Source: Oscarella lobularis (Eukaryota; Porifera; Homoscleromorpha; Homosclerophorida; Oscarellidae). From it: DNA of 64,000 bases. The notes beneath the pieces are model-generated. The model saw only the letters and a list, made by a program, of their open reading frames with translations. It made no database searches and was not told where the DNA came from. The stretch spans positions 1,302,001 to 1,366,000 of the forward strand of contig NC_089191.1 of assembly GCF_947507565.1 (NCBI RefSeq), in the 5' to 3' direction. Both the position numbers and the translations under genes were made by a program. Of the stretch, positions 46,233 to 57,449 are shown in pieces (the stretch's first letter is position 1; the number at the start of each line of letters is the position of its first letter).

Positions 46233-48252
46233 TTATTCCAAAGAAATTACGGAAATTTTCTCTTTTGCTTCAGTTACAGTAAGACGTTTTAACGGATCTT
46301 TCTCCGCACATGATGCTGCAGTAATCGTCAAGAAGGTGTTCATCACTGCCTAAATACAAAATATTGGAGTTAGTAAACGGAATGACCGAAATTAGTCAAC
46401 CTTAGCAACAAATCAGCCAAAACACCGAAAGAGTAAAAGTCCGATGAGAAACTTTCTTTAGCATGTCCAGAAGGAACTTCAAGAGCAATATGAGGGTGAG
46501 CCTTCAAAAAAGCTTTGAGGGCTTCTCCAGCAAGTGAGCGTTTTCGAAACACTCTATTTTTCCATTGCGCCTTTCCAAAATCGATTAAAACCGCACGACA
46601 GTTATCGCTTTCACCATCAAGAGCTACGTTGTCAGCCTTAATGTCGTTATGAAGAAGATTAAGAGAGTGAATATATTGCATAGCATTTAAAACGTCCACT
46701 AAAAGTTTGACGAGGAGGGCCTTCAAGAAAGAAGCGTTATCTTTCTCGTGTTGATTTGAGCGAAAATTTGCCACAGCGTCGTGAAGCGTAAGATGGACAC
46801 CAGATGCCAAGTGCAGTTTTGTAACTATAACGTATGGCTCTGCAACACTGCAAACTCCAACAAGCCAGGCAACATTTTTGTGGCAAAGACGACTCAAGAC
46901 TTTCGCTTCGTGGACTAACTCTCCACGAATTGAGCTCTTGAACGTTTTAGCGCAGACCCACTCCTTATTCAATACTCTTATCTGACAAGATCCAAACCGA
47001 CCAGATCCTAGATGAAATCATTATAAAAACATAAATTAAAGTAAGCTACCAATATTACCAAGGTTTTCTCGAAAATTTCCATACTGGCTTAGAGGCTCAA
47101 GCCAAAGCGGAGAAATTTCGCGGCAAAAATCCACCTTCTCCTCCTTGTCAGCGGCAATGCTGCTCGGAGTGGCCTTTGCTGCTGTTTTATATCTCCATTT
47201 TGCCTTATGTAGCTCGACGTTTCTTTCTCGAAGCGTTCTGTAATTTTAAATTTGAAAAATACCAGAATTGCAAAATTATTACTAGCCCAAGCGCACTCCT
47301 CCGTGTTTTGTCTTAATTAAAAAGACTAACAGGATTAAGAGTGTGTCTGGAGCTATTGCATTATTTGCAAATAATTATTTTTTGTCTGTGTATTATATTT
47401 TTGCAGAGAAACATTTGTACGTAGATAACTATAGCATAAATCTTAATGTTTGTTATTGCCATCAAACTCTTCCGTGTTATGTCTTATTAAAAAGACTGAC
47501 AGGATAAAGAGCTTTTCTTAAAACCATGCATTATATTGAAAATAGCTACTTAGCGTCTGTATAAATACTTTGGCTTAAATAGATACATTTACACGATACA
47601 GTAATGGTCTAATAAGCCAGCAAACTCTTCCGTGTTTTGTCTAGGATAGACTGACAGGATAAGAATTATACCAGCTCCAATTATAACCAAATGCATTTGT
47701 AAAGGCAATAAAAAATAAAGATCTAACCTCAGGACAGTGTCAAATTGTTGTTTTAGAAGAAGTTTTTCCTTTGCTTCCTTTTCACATTTTTCCCTGAGTG
47801 CCTCTTCTTTTTCCTTTGTCTTGTACGCCTCCTTGACCTGAGAGAGAAGTTCTTCCCTCTCCTCCCTTTTCTCTCGCTTCTTCAGGCGCTGCTGACGCAG
47901 CTTTCTTGCTCTTTTTGACATTGACAAACCTGCATCAGGCTAGAAAAAATTGAAGCATCGCTACTTAGTTGTTGAAAATTTATTTCCTTACTTTGGGATC
48001 ATTATCGAAGGAAGGATCCTTCCTTTTGCGCGAAAGCGCCTTATTGTCCTTCGCCTAAAAATGTGAAATAGTCTTGGAATTTCGGCGTGCGTCAGACGAG
48101 AAGAAGACGGCTACCTCTCTCTTATTCGATCCTTCGCCAATCTTATCGTTTATGGCACAGTCCTATAAAGAAAAATAAGCGAATGTGGCCTCTCTTGAGC
48201 TCTGAAATCCAAAAAACGCTTCATTAACCTTCAAGTCTTTGTCATCGGCCAT
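46233..48252 (-). CDS. Gene B1: coiled-coil protein kinase
   Basis: Seven exons join without a frame break into about 420 residues. MADDKDLK (48252) leads through two short exons to PDAGLSMSKRARKLRQQ, a Lys/Glu-rich coiled coil (47927-47728), then TLRERNVELHKAKWRYKTAA. The kinase domain starts LGSGRFGSCQIR, with a phase-1 intron inside the glycine loop. It has VCAKTF (beta-3 Lys), LVHEAKVLSRL (helix C Glu), LLHNDIKADNVAL (catalytic loop, HND instead of HRD), VLIDFGKAQ (DFG) and LEVPSG (APE equivalent). It ends ITAASCAEKDPLKRLT. All residues needed for phosphotransfer are present. It converges on gene A1, with stops 46 bp apart. A cytosolic or nuclear Ser/Thr-type kinase is inferred; substrate unknown. 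Confidence 0.82.
47294..47665 (-). repeat. Hairpin array in an intron of kinase gene B1
   Basis: Three hairpins at 47294-47343, 47468-47512 and 47625-47665, spaced about 160-175 bp, lie in the intron between the coiled-coil and linker exons. On the sense strand of gene B they read CTTATCCTGTCAGTC .. GACAAAACACGGAAGAG. The inner stems differ (GTCTA/TAGAC, GTCTT/AAGAC) and so do the outer ones (CACTC/GAGTG, CTCTT/AAGAG), but they keep pairing. Core and orientation match the C1 and C2 arrays. Confidence 0.75.
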
Positions 48253-48535
48253 CTAGTGGTTTCGTAGGATAAAAATTCGACAGAAACGTGTCTCAGAAAC
48301 CTGGAATTACCGTGTTGCGCGAAAAAGCTTCTCTTCGAATCGGGAAAGCCGCGTGCAAACGTGTGAAACAAACTAACGCGCGTGTTCAAAAGACCCGGTC
48401 GCGTGTATCAAGAACTACACGCTACTGATTCCTTCGGAGTGAACGCGTAAATAGCTTCGTTTGGCGTGCGTGCTACGAGTGGTTCGTGTGAAATTTGCAC
48501 GTCACTCTTTACAGTGTGGGCAATGCTAGTAGCGA

Positions 48536-48760
48536 TCAGTTTTTCAATCTGAAAAATGCTTTCCCTAAAGCACAGTTATGAATAACTTGTAACTCAGTCG
48601 TCGAACTTGCCATCAATAATGAGCTAATTTTCTTTGGTGTCAGGCGCCAGTTGAATACAAAAAAGTACGTCTTTCTCACTTCAACAACAAATCGCCTCCA
48701 AAACTCACGCACGCAGCCTCCACAGTCGATTGCTTCTTCTCCAACAGATGCCACCTATGA
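48536..48760 (-). pseudogene. HECT-like N-lobe fragment
   Basis: The minus frame reads ASVGEEAIDCGGCVREFWRR and then FVVEVRKTYFFVF. It resembles the VGExAxDxGGxxREFFRLL entry block of HECT/G2E3-like proteins, with a later GKAF segment. It stands alone, so it is a fragment. It is a different part of the domain from the scrap at 21.3-22.0 kb. Confidence 0.45.
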
Positions 48761-48769
48761 GTCAATAAA

Positions 48770-49595
48770 TTGCATTATTAGGATAATCATCAAATTTGTG
48801 TAAGTCCTTGAATGGCCTGTTTGGCCTAAATTCTTTTGCAACAAAAGCAGGCTGTTCATAGGAAGAAATCGTCTCTTACATGAAACTCGGGTGTATTTTT
48901 ATTGTCGTCTTTTGGGAACAGAAAAAGAGCTCTTCAGCAGGCCCAAACCTTGTTGTTTGTGTAATTTGCGTGCATTTTTTGTGTCTGGGATCGCAAACTT
49001 GGCTTCATGGCCACTAATTTGTTCGCATCATTAAAGTAATGAACGTTTGTTTGTCTGGCGATCCTTGCGTAGATGCGCCTGTGGTGCTGTTCTTGTTCTA
49101 ATGAACACTCTCTCTATCTCTTTCTGAGAGGGGACCCCTCGCTACTTTCTGTACCTTTATTTTGGCCGTCTTCTCATTCATATATAGAAAAAGCCCCTTG
49201 GTAGCTTCTATAACGTGATCATGAAGAGGATAATAATGTACAGGATGTTAGTGGCTTAGCTTTAGTGCGACTCGGACTGTCTCATTTGATTGCGAATTCT
49301 AATTTAGAAACAGTGCATGACGTCGGCGCCGTCTATTTCAGTAGACGTGACGTCGGATGATTCGCAAGCATAATCAGATGATGAAGAAAGCGGTAAAGAT
49401 CTGTTAAAATACAAGAAAATCTTTTAAAATTATTTATTTTTTTGCAGACGACGAATTTTGGAAAAAGGCTCTCCGAGAAATATGGTTTGGGTACAGTAAC
49501 GAACAAGTAAATAAGTCTCTTTTATAACGAGTTATAAATCTTTTCTTTTGGCAGCTATACAATTAGAAGCCCCACGGGTTAGGGCAAGAAGCGAA
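48770..49595. other. No recognisable gene
   Basis: Intergenic sequence between the modules. 49300-49380 contains a small inverted motif around GACGTCGG / CCGTCTATTTCAGTAGACG. Nothing coding was recognised. Confidence 0.45.
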
Positions 49596-49599
49596 AAAG

Positions 49600-50010
49600 A
49601 ATATAAACGACATTTAAAATTGTTTTTAGCAGTGATAATATTGGAATTGGAGAAACTGGAAGCGGAGAATTGCACAATATTGCACAATGCATTAACAAAA
49701 TTGGTCGAAAATGGTTCAATACAGGTATAACTCCGTCAAGATTGATGTTTAATTGTGTAAGCAATTTTTTTACATTTAGACGCAACCATCTAAGGTGCAG
49801 TCAGAATAATTTAAAGACTTCGACAGTTTTTATAGAGGCAGCGGAATTTTGATTAATGCATTTTCTTAGATTTTTTACGTTCTTTCTGACAAGGAAATAA
49901 AAGAAATCTCTGAGGTCCAAGTGTCAGCAACTCGCTTCGCCTACTAGTGAAGTATAAATTCAGTTGGCTAAAATTTTTACTTCACTAAGAGGAGTATACT
50001 CCGCCTATTA
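49600..50010 (+). repeat. Dispersed non-coding repeat, copy 2
   Basis: Same order and orientation of segments as at 35930-36560: AAATTGG.CGA, CCGTCAAGATTGATGTT, TTTTTTTACATTTAGACG and AAGTGTCAGCAACTCGC. The terminal part has CTAGTGAAGTATAAATTCAG and CTTCACTAAGAGGAGTATAC. It lies just outside module 1 on its right, as copy 1 lies some distance to its left. Confidence 0.6.
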
Positions 50011-50019
50011 AACATATTT

Positions 50020-50770
50020 TGTGCTAAATGCCGCAAACGTGATCTTTTCGCTTATAATTTTACGTGACTGATAAATGGCAAGCATTAAGCAAACACTTTA
50101 CATACTTGCAATTTAATTTTGACTTTAATTTTGTGTTTTATAAGAATTCTTTCAGAATTTTGATTTAGCCAGTTGATATTAAAAAGAGGTAAAGACTGTG
50201 TTGCGCTTTCTCTGGCTACATGTCTTAAGCAGGAGCCAAAAACAATACAGTAGAGCATTAGCGACCTGAAATGATGTCACAAGTAATGTTAACCAATTTA
50301 ACTTCCCAAAATTATTCTGTAAAGTTGTTTAGTCTCGGGTAAGGCTCCGAAAGAAAGGGCAAGCTTCGCCTGTACCTTAGAACATGCACATACACATAAA
50401 CTTGTCTTAGCTACTTGCCACGCGAAACGAAGATGAAGCCACTTCAGATAAAGAAGAGGAAAACTTAACAAATAATGCGTTTTGCACCAAGATAAAAAGT
50501 TTGCACTAATTTCCATGTATTTCATACGTTTCATTTTGGAAACTGTTGATTGCGCGCAAATTTCTCATTTTTTGATCACTTTTTACTTGTAAAAAACATT
50601 TAATTTTACTTACTAAAACAATAAAAATGTGTCAATGTCAAAATAATAGTTGTAAAATGTAGAAGGACGTTCAAGGAACCAGGGTAATAAACTTCTATTA
50701 GAGCGTACTGTAACGTTCTGTGTTGTGTCTTAGCAAATAAGTAAGTAAACTAGTACTAACAAGCCTAGCT
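50020..50770. other. No recognisable gene
   Basis: AT-rich spacer between the dispersed repeat and the next Tigger relic. Frames at 50298-50534 are not recognisable. Confidence 0.5.
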
Positions 50771-50771
50771 A

Positions 50772-51117
50772 CATTGGATCCTCGGTTGTCTAAACTCTAA
50801 AGATTTTAGGGGTGGTCCGATAAGCAAAATGGTCCGATAAGCGAAATAGTTTGATAAGTGAAATTAGCGTGCGCTATTGTAATTCAGCAAGTAAACAGTA
50901 CTCGTGTATCTTTTGAGAACAACTACAGAGGAAGGCGTCAAGTTAGGCGGTAGAAAATTGCTCGTGTTTGGCCATCATCGAAAGTGAGTTCATCGCAACT
51001 GGGTGCGCCAAAGAGTTATCGAGCAAAAGGAGAGCCTTGTGCTCCACGTCGTCATGAGCAATCAAAGCAGCTCTGACAGATTTGACAAAGAAGTGTAAAA
51101 TACGGTGGCCCACAAGG
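50772..51117 (-). mobile_element. Tigger/jerky relic with terminal repeat
   Basis: The left end begins CATTGGATCCTCGGTTGTCT after TA (50770-50771). An internal duplicated motif, GGTCCGATAAGC, is typical of pogo/Tigger ends. The minus strand at 51115-50910 encodes HFFVKSVRAALIAHDDVEHK and LLLLDNSLAHP, the block around the second catalytic Asp of jerky-type transposases. It then hits a stop. The upstream part is replaced by a heptamer microsatellite at 51120. Confidence 0.6.
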
Positions 51118-51119
51118 GT

Positions 51120-51390
51120 CACGCAAAGTACAAGTTACAATATACAAGTTACATGTTACATGTCGCATGTGCATGTTGCATGTTACAGGTTACAAGTTAC
51201 AAGTTACAAGTTACAAATTGCAAGTTGCAAGTTACAAGTTGCAAGTTGCAAGTCGCAAGTTGCAGGCTACATGTTACAGGTGAGTTACATGTTGAAAGTT
51301 GAAAGTTACAAGTTGCAAGTCGCAAGTTGCAGGTTACATGTTACTGGTCAGTTACATGTTGAAAGTTGCAAGTTGCAACTTGAAAAGTAC
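51120..51390 (+). repeat. Heptamer array CAAGTTG/CAAGTTA (1)
   Basis: Tandem 7-bp units (CAAGTTA, CAAGTTG, with CATGTTA variants) and local longer periods. Cys/Gln/Val/Ser repeats in translation are an artefact. Confidence 0.9.
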
Positions 51391-52080
51391 ACGGTTATTG
51401 TTGTATTGAGTTGCAAAAAGCTCGTTTTTCATAATCGATGCGTCTATCGTTATTGTAAATTAAAATTGCACCCAAGGCATAAATTTTAGTAAAGCTCTCT
51501 GCCTCTACACAATGGTGACAGTAAAAGGCCAAAGTGTGTACCGCGTGTGCGTTGATTAGAGTAAAGAAATCTCTAGTTGATTAACGGAGACATTCTTCAC
51601 GCTCCATCACGCAAAACAGACGAGGTTATTAACATTCAGCGTCACGAACAGTAGAGGAGATTATCAACAATCAAGTAGGGTTAGATCAGTCAAACACCTT
51701 TAGCCTAAGAGAACTAACTTGATTAATTGACAATACATGTCGTACAGTGACTTCCTGATTCATAATTGAATATTAAATACATTGTGAATCACACATTTAT
51801 ATGTCTAGGGTTAATGTAGGTGTGTGAATATGTATGTAACATCACTATTTATAACCTGGTAATTGAAACATCTTCTAATTAGCGTTAGAAGCATGAAAAA
51901 GAATTTTCAATAGCTCTTCTAGAAACTGTGTACTAATATTACCTGATATGTGTAAAGTGATCTTAGAAAATCTTAGAAACATGGTGAATATTATGAGGCG
52001 CCCAAGCAAAATTTTTTCTTGTCAATTTATGTGGGGACTAACATGTGTAAGATGTTGCTTGTGACAAGTTTCGTGCATAC
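51391..52080. other. No recognisable gene
   Basis: Spacer between two heptamer arrays. No exon or transposase motif seen. Confidence 0.5.
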
Positions 52081-52084
52081 TATG

Positions 52085-52452
52085 ATGCAAGTTGCATGTT
52101 CAATGTTGCATCTCACGAGTTACAAGTTGCACGTTGCAAGTTGCAAGTTACAAGTGCATGTCACAAGTTGCACGTTGCAAGTTGCAAGTTACAAGTGCAT
52201 GCCACAAGTTGCACGTTGCAAGTTGCAAGTTACAAGTGCATGTCACAAGTTGCACGTTGCAAGTTGCAAGTTACAAGTGCATGTCACAAGTTGCACGTTG
52301 CAAGTTGAAAGTTACATGTGCATGTCACAAGTTGCGCGTTGCATGTTGCATGTTACATGTTGCATTTTCCAAGTGTCACGTTGCAAGTTGCAAGTTACAA
52401 GTTGTAAGATGCATGGCGCATGTTGCATAGTGCATGTTGCAAGTTGCATTTT
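52085..52452 (+). repeat. Heptamer array CAAGTTG/CAAGTTA (2), higher-order
   Basis: The same heptamers are organised into a higher-order unit of about 49 bp (CACAAGTTGCACGTTGCAAG + TTGCAAGTTACAAGTGCATG), repeated about five times and then degenerating. It lies about 0.4 kb left of module 2. An inverted array lies about 0.6 kb right of the module. Confidence 0.9.
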
Positions 52453-52839
52453 TACATAGCCGCAATATTGCCCCGAACAGTTACTTTAGATGCCAATGAA
52501 AGAAGTTCTAGACTTAGCTGTAGAGTGTCCGTTCACACTCAAAACAAGCGTGTTAGATGTGCACGCCCTCTCCAGTACGCGCACGCTAATCGAACACGTT
52601 CTCCACGCCGCGACTTTCGTTCACAAGGGTGTACACTGTCTAAGGTAGATACTGCACGTTTGCGAGCGTGTTGGCCTTTGCCAAAGAGCAATAATAGCAC
52701 TGTTCCAGATTTTCCATCCACGAAATGAGCGAGTATTCGAGAGTAAGCGTACCTCGATAGCGTGAAGTCGTAAGATGCCACACGTGGAAAAACTCATCTG
52801 TTTGGTTTAGCAATTTGCTGAACAGAAGCGTTCTTATTT

Positions 52840-54253
52840 GGCAAACGATGATTCTGTGTTGCCGGCGATGATTCTGTGTTGCCGGCAGCAAAAAAAATTA
52901 AAGCGTCCCTTCAACAAAAGGTACTGCAGTTTTATAACAAATGACTCAGTGATTACCAACACTTTGAGCATGGCTTTGGAAAGAGGAGGAAGTAAAAGCT
53001 CAACGAATTTCAAGGAAAAAAATGCAACGGAAAAAACGGCAAGAGACCCTCGTGAATTTGAAAAAGGAAGCACTAGAAGAGAAAGCAAAAATCGAGGCTT
53101 TCCAAGAAGAAAGAGAGGAATCGAAGGCTCACATAGCTGACCTAAGCGAAAAAGTTTCTCAAACAAAAACTGCTTACCAACAATTAGCCAAAGACAAGGG
53201 CTACCTGGAAAATTGTTTTCAAACACTAAAAATGTAAATCTGTTTGAAAAATTTTTCTATTTTATTATTATTCAAAATTTTAGGAAGTTTAAAAATCAGG
53301 AAAAGCAGTTGCGCAGGGCTCAAACTGCAGCAATCCAAAATACGCCTCATCTTATTGCTGCAACCCCAAGGGTCCTGACATATCCTACACCAAACAATCT
53401 ACTGTGCCGCCTAATTAGGCATGAATGGCTTCTCTCATCGCCGTTCTCAAAAGGAATCATTGGTATACCTTCATTTATTTGAGCAATTTTATACCTAATA
53501 TAATTTGCCATTCCAATAGGTGAGGGAAGGTATGGCAAATGCTACATACGTTTACTGCATGGAAACGAAGTCTGCGTAAAAGAATTCCATGCCAGTTGCT
53601 CGTCAAAGTCAGACCTATACCAAGAAGTGGAAATTCTAAGTCACCTTTGCCACACAAACGTCGTCTGGCTTCTAGGAGCGTCATTGCCAAATGCAAAAGA
53701 AAAGAAGCCGTTTCTTTTGCTTACGACGCTCTACTTGTTCTGTGACAGGCCACTGACTGTCCACGCAGCACTAATGCATCATCACCGCAAAACAGACTGG
53801 TTCAAAAAAGTAGAGATTAATTCGTTTATTTCTTCCATCGCTGTTGACGTGGCGAAAGGCGTGGCCTACCTGCACGAAAATGGGTGTCTCCATAACGATC
53901 TTAAAACGGATAACGTTGTTCTTCATGGCAACGAAAGAGGTGCAAAATCTGTTATCATCGATTTTGGGAAAAGCCAATTTATAAAGACGGTCCAAAGCCA
54001 TGAGCCTAAACGGAATCTCGTAGGGGACCATCTGAAGACCTTTCTTGCTAAACACTGCCACCTTGCCCCTGAAGTTCCAAGAGGAGGAAGGGAATCCACA
54101 GCTAGTGACGTATTTTCGTACGGGGTTCTCTTAAAAGCAATCAACGTAAAGAACAATCTTTGGTTGTTTGGCCTCGCAACGAAGTGCTGTTCGGAAGATG
54201 TCAAAGAGAGGCCAACGATGTCTAACGTGTGTCGTGATTTGTGTGACATCTGA
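52840..54253 (+). CDS. Gene B2: coiled-coil protein kinase, inverted paralogue of B1
   Basis: Exons: about 52846-52920 (LPAAKKIKASLQQK), 53022-53232 (a Lys/Glu coiled coil, MQRKKRQETLVNLKKEALEE..), 53284-53462 (KFKNQEKQLRRAQTAAI) and 53520-54253. The kinase begins GIIGEGRYGKCYIR, with the same phase-1 intron in the glycine loop as B1. It has VCVKEF (Lys), YQEVEILSHL (Glu), LHNDLKTDNVVL (HND loop), VIIDFGKSQ (DFG) and APEVP, and ends KERPTMSNVCRDLCDI. The kinase exon is uninterrupted. The start is uncertain: a 20-bp tandem duplication at 52847-52886 shifts the frame near the N terminus, so the true first exon is unknown. It converges on A2 with 104 bp between stops, as in module 1. Likely catalytically competent; substrate unknown. 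Confidence 0.78.
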
Positions 54254-54356
54254 AAATTGCTTGACTCATTTTTTATTCATCAAAGTGTATTTCAACGTCT
54301 GGTGTCGATCTCTCTGAAATGTATAACTTCTTTTGAAACTCCCACACACACAGCAT

Positions 54357-57225
54357 TTAAAAGTTTTCAAGACGTGCTATAGATATGCCTATGTCGTCTT
54401 CTGTGTAGCCAATGTGGTACCCAATGATGTGAGGAGAATACGATAAAGTTTCAAACTTTCTGATCTTTAAATACGTTTTAGACTTGAACAATACGACTTC
54501 TTCCACTTGCCCATATTGGGGAAAGTCTTCGCTCCAACCCAATTTTATGACTCCGGGATATTTGTATGTAACTCCGTTATGTGTAACATAGGGTACTCTA
54601 AATTTTGTTCATCCATAAAAATGAGCTTTAATTAATAAATTTATAGGAAGGTACCTATGTCCAACGACGTCATTCGGTAAATCTTCTGAAGAGAAATCGG
54701 CCTGTATTATAGGCAAGCAAGGATGATTTTTCAGGCATAGTTCTTTCCCTTCAGAAAATTACATTTTACTTGAAAGATTTTACTAAGCTGATTTGCTTTA
54801 CCTTCTCCGATGTCATCAGGAGCATAAAGAAATCCTTTCTTGTTCCCCGGGTCTGCTGTGCTGCCCAGAAGTTGGCTGCACATCCAGTGTTGATGGGCTT
54901 GGGCTAAGCTGAACGGAACATTGATAAAATTTCGTCCAACCAATTTTTTGAAAAATGAATGCTTTGCTTCGAATCTCATACACCAAAACCGTCGAGGTGG
55001 CCCAAACCTATTGAGTACCAGTTTGTAAAGATATCAATAACTGAGTTGGACAAACCTCTCAATTTCTGAAGGCAAATGTAACAAATAGTGCACTTAGGAT
55101 AAACATTTTCAGCTGGATAGCACTGAATGAACATCTTATGATGATCAGTAATTAGGTTCTTAAGCAATGCGACGTCGTGCCGCGTCAAGTGTGGCTGGTG
55201 GCTAGTGAAACTATTTGCAGCAGAAAGATAAAAGCTCTGTACTTTTCGTCGCTCTCCGGAATATATTCTCCCACTAAAAAGGGGAAAGCTCTTGCAAGAA
55301 GCCAAGACTGATTTGCTATTTGAACATATTACGCAAAAAAATATAGCCTTGCATGCATGCAGTATCACCTTGTTCTTTTAGTTTGGCACTGCCAAGCAGC
55401 ACGTCCTTCTGAAGAATGGATGGCTTGTTTTTTGCGTTGATAAAGCCATAACCAAAACATTGAATAGCAGAATTAAGCTTTTCTAAAGAGAAAAATTTTT
55501 TTCCCTTATGCACCATTTAAGCAACAGCTTCATTTCTCGAGGAATTATGCCCTCAAACAGTATGTGCATTATGTCGTGTGGCAGGCACTTGGTCAAGTCG
55601 AAGTGATCAATGGCATTGAGAGGACTCTCAAAATTGATGCCATGATAAGTTGACAACTCTTCGGCGTCTTTAGGGGTTTCAGCACTCCTGATTTCCTCAC
55701 ACGCTAATAAATGAGGCGAGTGTTCGCAATTCGCACTGCGTTTCCGATGACTATGGTGATAATATATAGTTAGTGGAGGGAATTCACTTAAATATTTAAA
55801 ATCTGAACCTTCTCTTTTATAGTTTCTTTTGTGATGTGACACGATCTGCAGCATTTATTGGCAAATCCCACTCCCTCCTTAAAGCCGCCAAGATAATTGC
55901 TTCCTAAGGTGTCTCCCAGAATTGCTTACACCGCTCCCTTCAGATGTATAGATTCGCCTCGAATTAGAAACTGGTGACCCTGTCATACGTAAAAAATATA
56001 GCAGAAATTTTGAAAAATGTATTTTTACTGTTGAGGAAAGTAGTTTAACGTCTTGAAAAAATGGTTCGAGAAGAGCTTGGAAACCATGAGACCTGATGTC
56101 TTTAGCTTTTGCGACGGCAATCAAATCTAGTGAGGTTAGACTTGACCTACAACTTGGCGACAAATTTGCCAGCGTGTAATAGAATAATCCTAATTCAAAC
56201 AATTTTAGACTGATGATGATGCCATACACGTATACGAAGTTGTGTGCTTACCAAGTTTATGAGTTTTAATTTTTGATCCCAGTGGATTGACAATTTCTAC
56301 GTCATCGTAATAGCAGACAATTTGAAAAGCATCACTGTTTTCACTAAATATGGGATGATTTTGGAAAATGCTCCCATCACGACAGTCGGTCAGCTCATCC
56401 GATTTGCTTGGTCGGGCGGAGAAGTATTCATTAACAAATTCGTCATTTCTCATTTTTGCCTTTATAGCGAAAATGTAAACAACGGGTAAAAATTACTTAA
56501 AAAGTACCTCTAGGCTCTTCAATAAAGGAACAACATATCCAGTAGCCTTTTTAGCTACTAGTTTTCGTTTCCCCTGTATCACTTTCCACGTCTTTTTAGA
56601 TTCAAACTGAACAATTTCAGGAGACTAAAAAAGAAGACAGATTATGCATGCAGAGCTGACGTGTTTTGCTTTAAAATCTTACAATTAGTCCAAAATTTTC
56701 TTTAAAAATTTTTCTTTGAAGATATTCAGTTTTAATAGGTCTGAAGACATCAAAAGATTGAGCAACGGTTGACGTGTCTGCCGCATCCGGGTTTGAAATC
56801 AAATCAAAAGCTGTCTGCCACATAGATTGCATAATGTCCCTGACGCTGTCCACGACAATCTGAGGCAGATGATGCTTGGCTTTCACGTGAAGAAGATGCG
56901 AAGCGCACTCTCGTGTTATAATTTTTTGAGCATCTTCTCTCTTTCTGTCAGAATCTTAGGGTGGAGCGAAGGAAAAGATTTCATCTTCTATAAGGGTGGT
57001 GTGGTCGTTAGTAATCAGTTGTTCAGAGCTTGGTTCTACAACTGGGAGATGCGCCTTGTGCTTGCGAGACCGGTGGCTTCGATAGGAGTTGTAATTTCGG
57101 AACGACTTTCGACAATCTTGGCAGCGAATAATAAATCTAGGGTCCCGCTGGTGCATGCTAAGGTAGTGCTTCTCCAAACTGTTCTTTGAATCACTTTGGA
57201 AGTTGCAAAGTTCGCAAGGAAACAT
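54357..57225 (-). pseudogene. Gene A2: C2H2 zinc finger / transposase-like protein, broken
   Basis: The start at 57225 gives MFPCELCNFQSDSKNSLEKH and a second finger, CQDCRKSFRNYNSYRSHRSR. Later blocks follow A1 exon by exon: HLLHVKAKHHLPQIVVD (about 56890), KTEYLQRKIFKENFGLIV (about 56730-56690), TGYVVPLLKSLE (about 56510), FQIVCYYDDVEIVNPLGSK (about 56330-56275), NYLGGFKEGVGFANKCC (about 55890), HFDLTKCLPHDIMHILFEGI (about 55600-55540) and RFWCMRFEAKHSFFKKL (about 54990). The end is ARLENF. Breaks seen: a stop and frame change after FSFAPP (about 56957), a TAA just before AILGDTLG (about 55925), a frameshift in the A7 run near 55500 and frame changes in 55370-55000. Inactive. Confidence 0.75.
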
Positions 57226-57449
57226 TTCGTACCTAAATCGAAAGAAGGCACAATGAAAAGAACTCGTATTAGGATAGGAGAGAGCTGAGGCTAATATCAG
57301 TATCAAAATTGCCCTTACCAAAGTAGAAACAACGAGAGCTTTCGCCAGAGAATCCCTCGTATGTACCAGAATGCTGAGTACGCATGTGCCAATTACAGTA
57401 CGTCATAAGTGCATGCGCACTTTTCAGTCCTGAACGTACGTACGGCGTG
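57226..57449. promoter_or_regulatory. Shared divergent promoter region of A2 and C2
   Basis: 224 bp between the start codons of divergent genes A2 and C2. This is the counterpart of 43108-43220. It contains ACGTACGTACG near the C2 start and a CATGCGCACTT-type CpG stretch. No TATA box is obvious. Confidence 0.4.

Noticed and set aside
51105-52459. Long Cys/Gln/Val/Ser-repeat proteins in several frames
   Set aside because: All are translations of the CAAGTTR microsatellite. No start context, splice sites or frame preference.
52539-52781. First exon of kinase gene B2 on the plus strand near 52727
   Set aside because: The frame from that ATG stops after about 11 codons and no donor gives a consistent join. 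The true start is left open.
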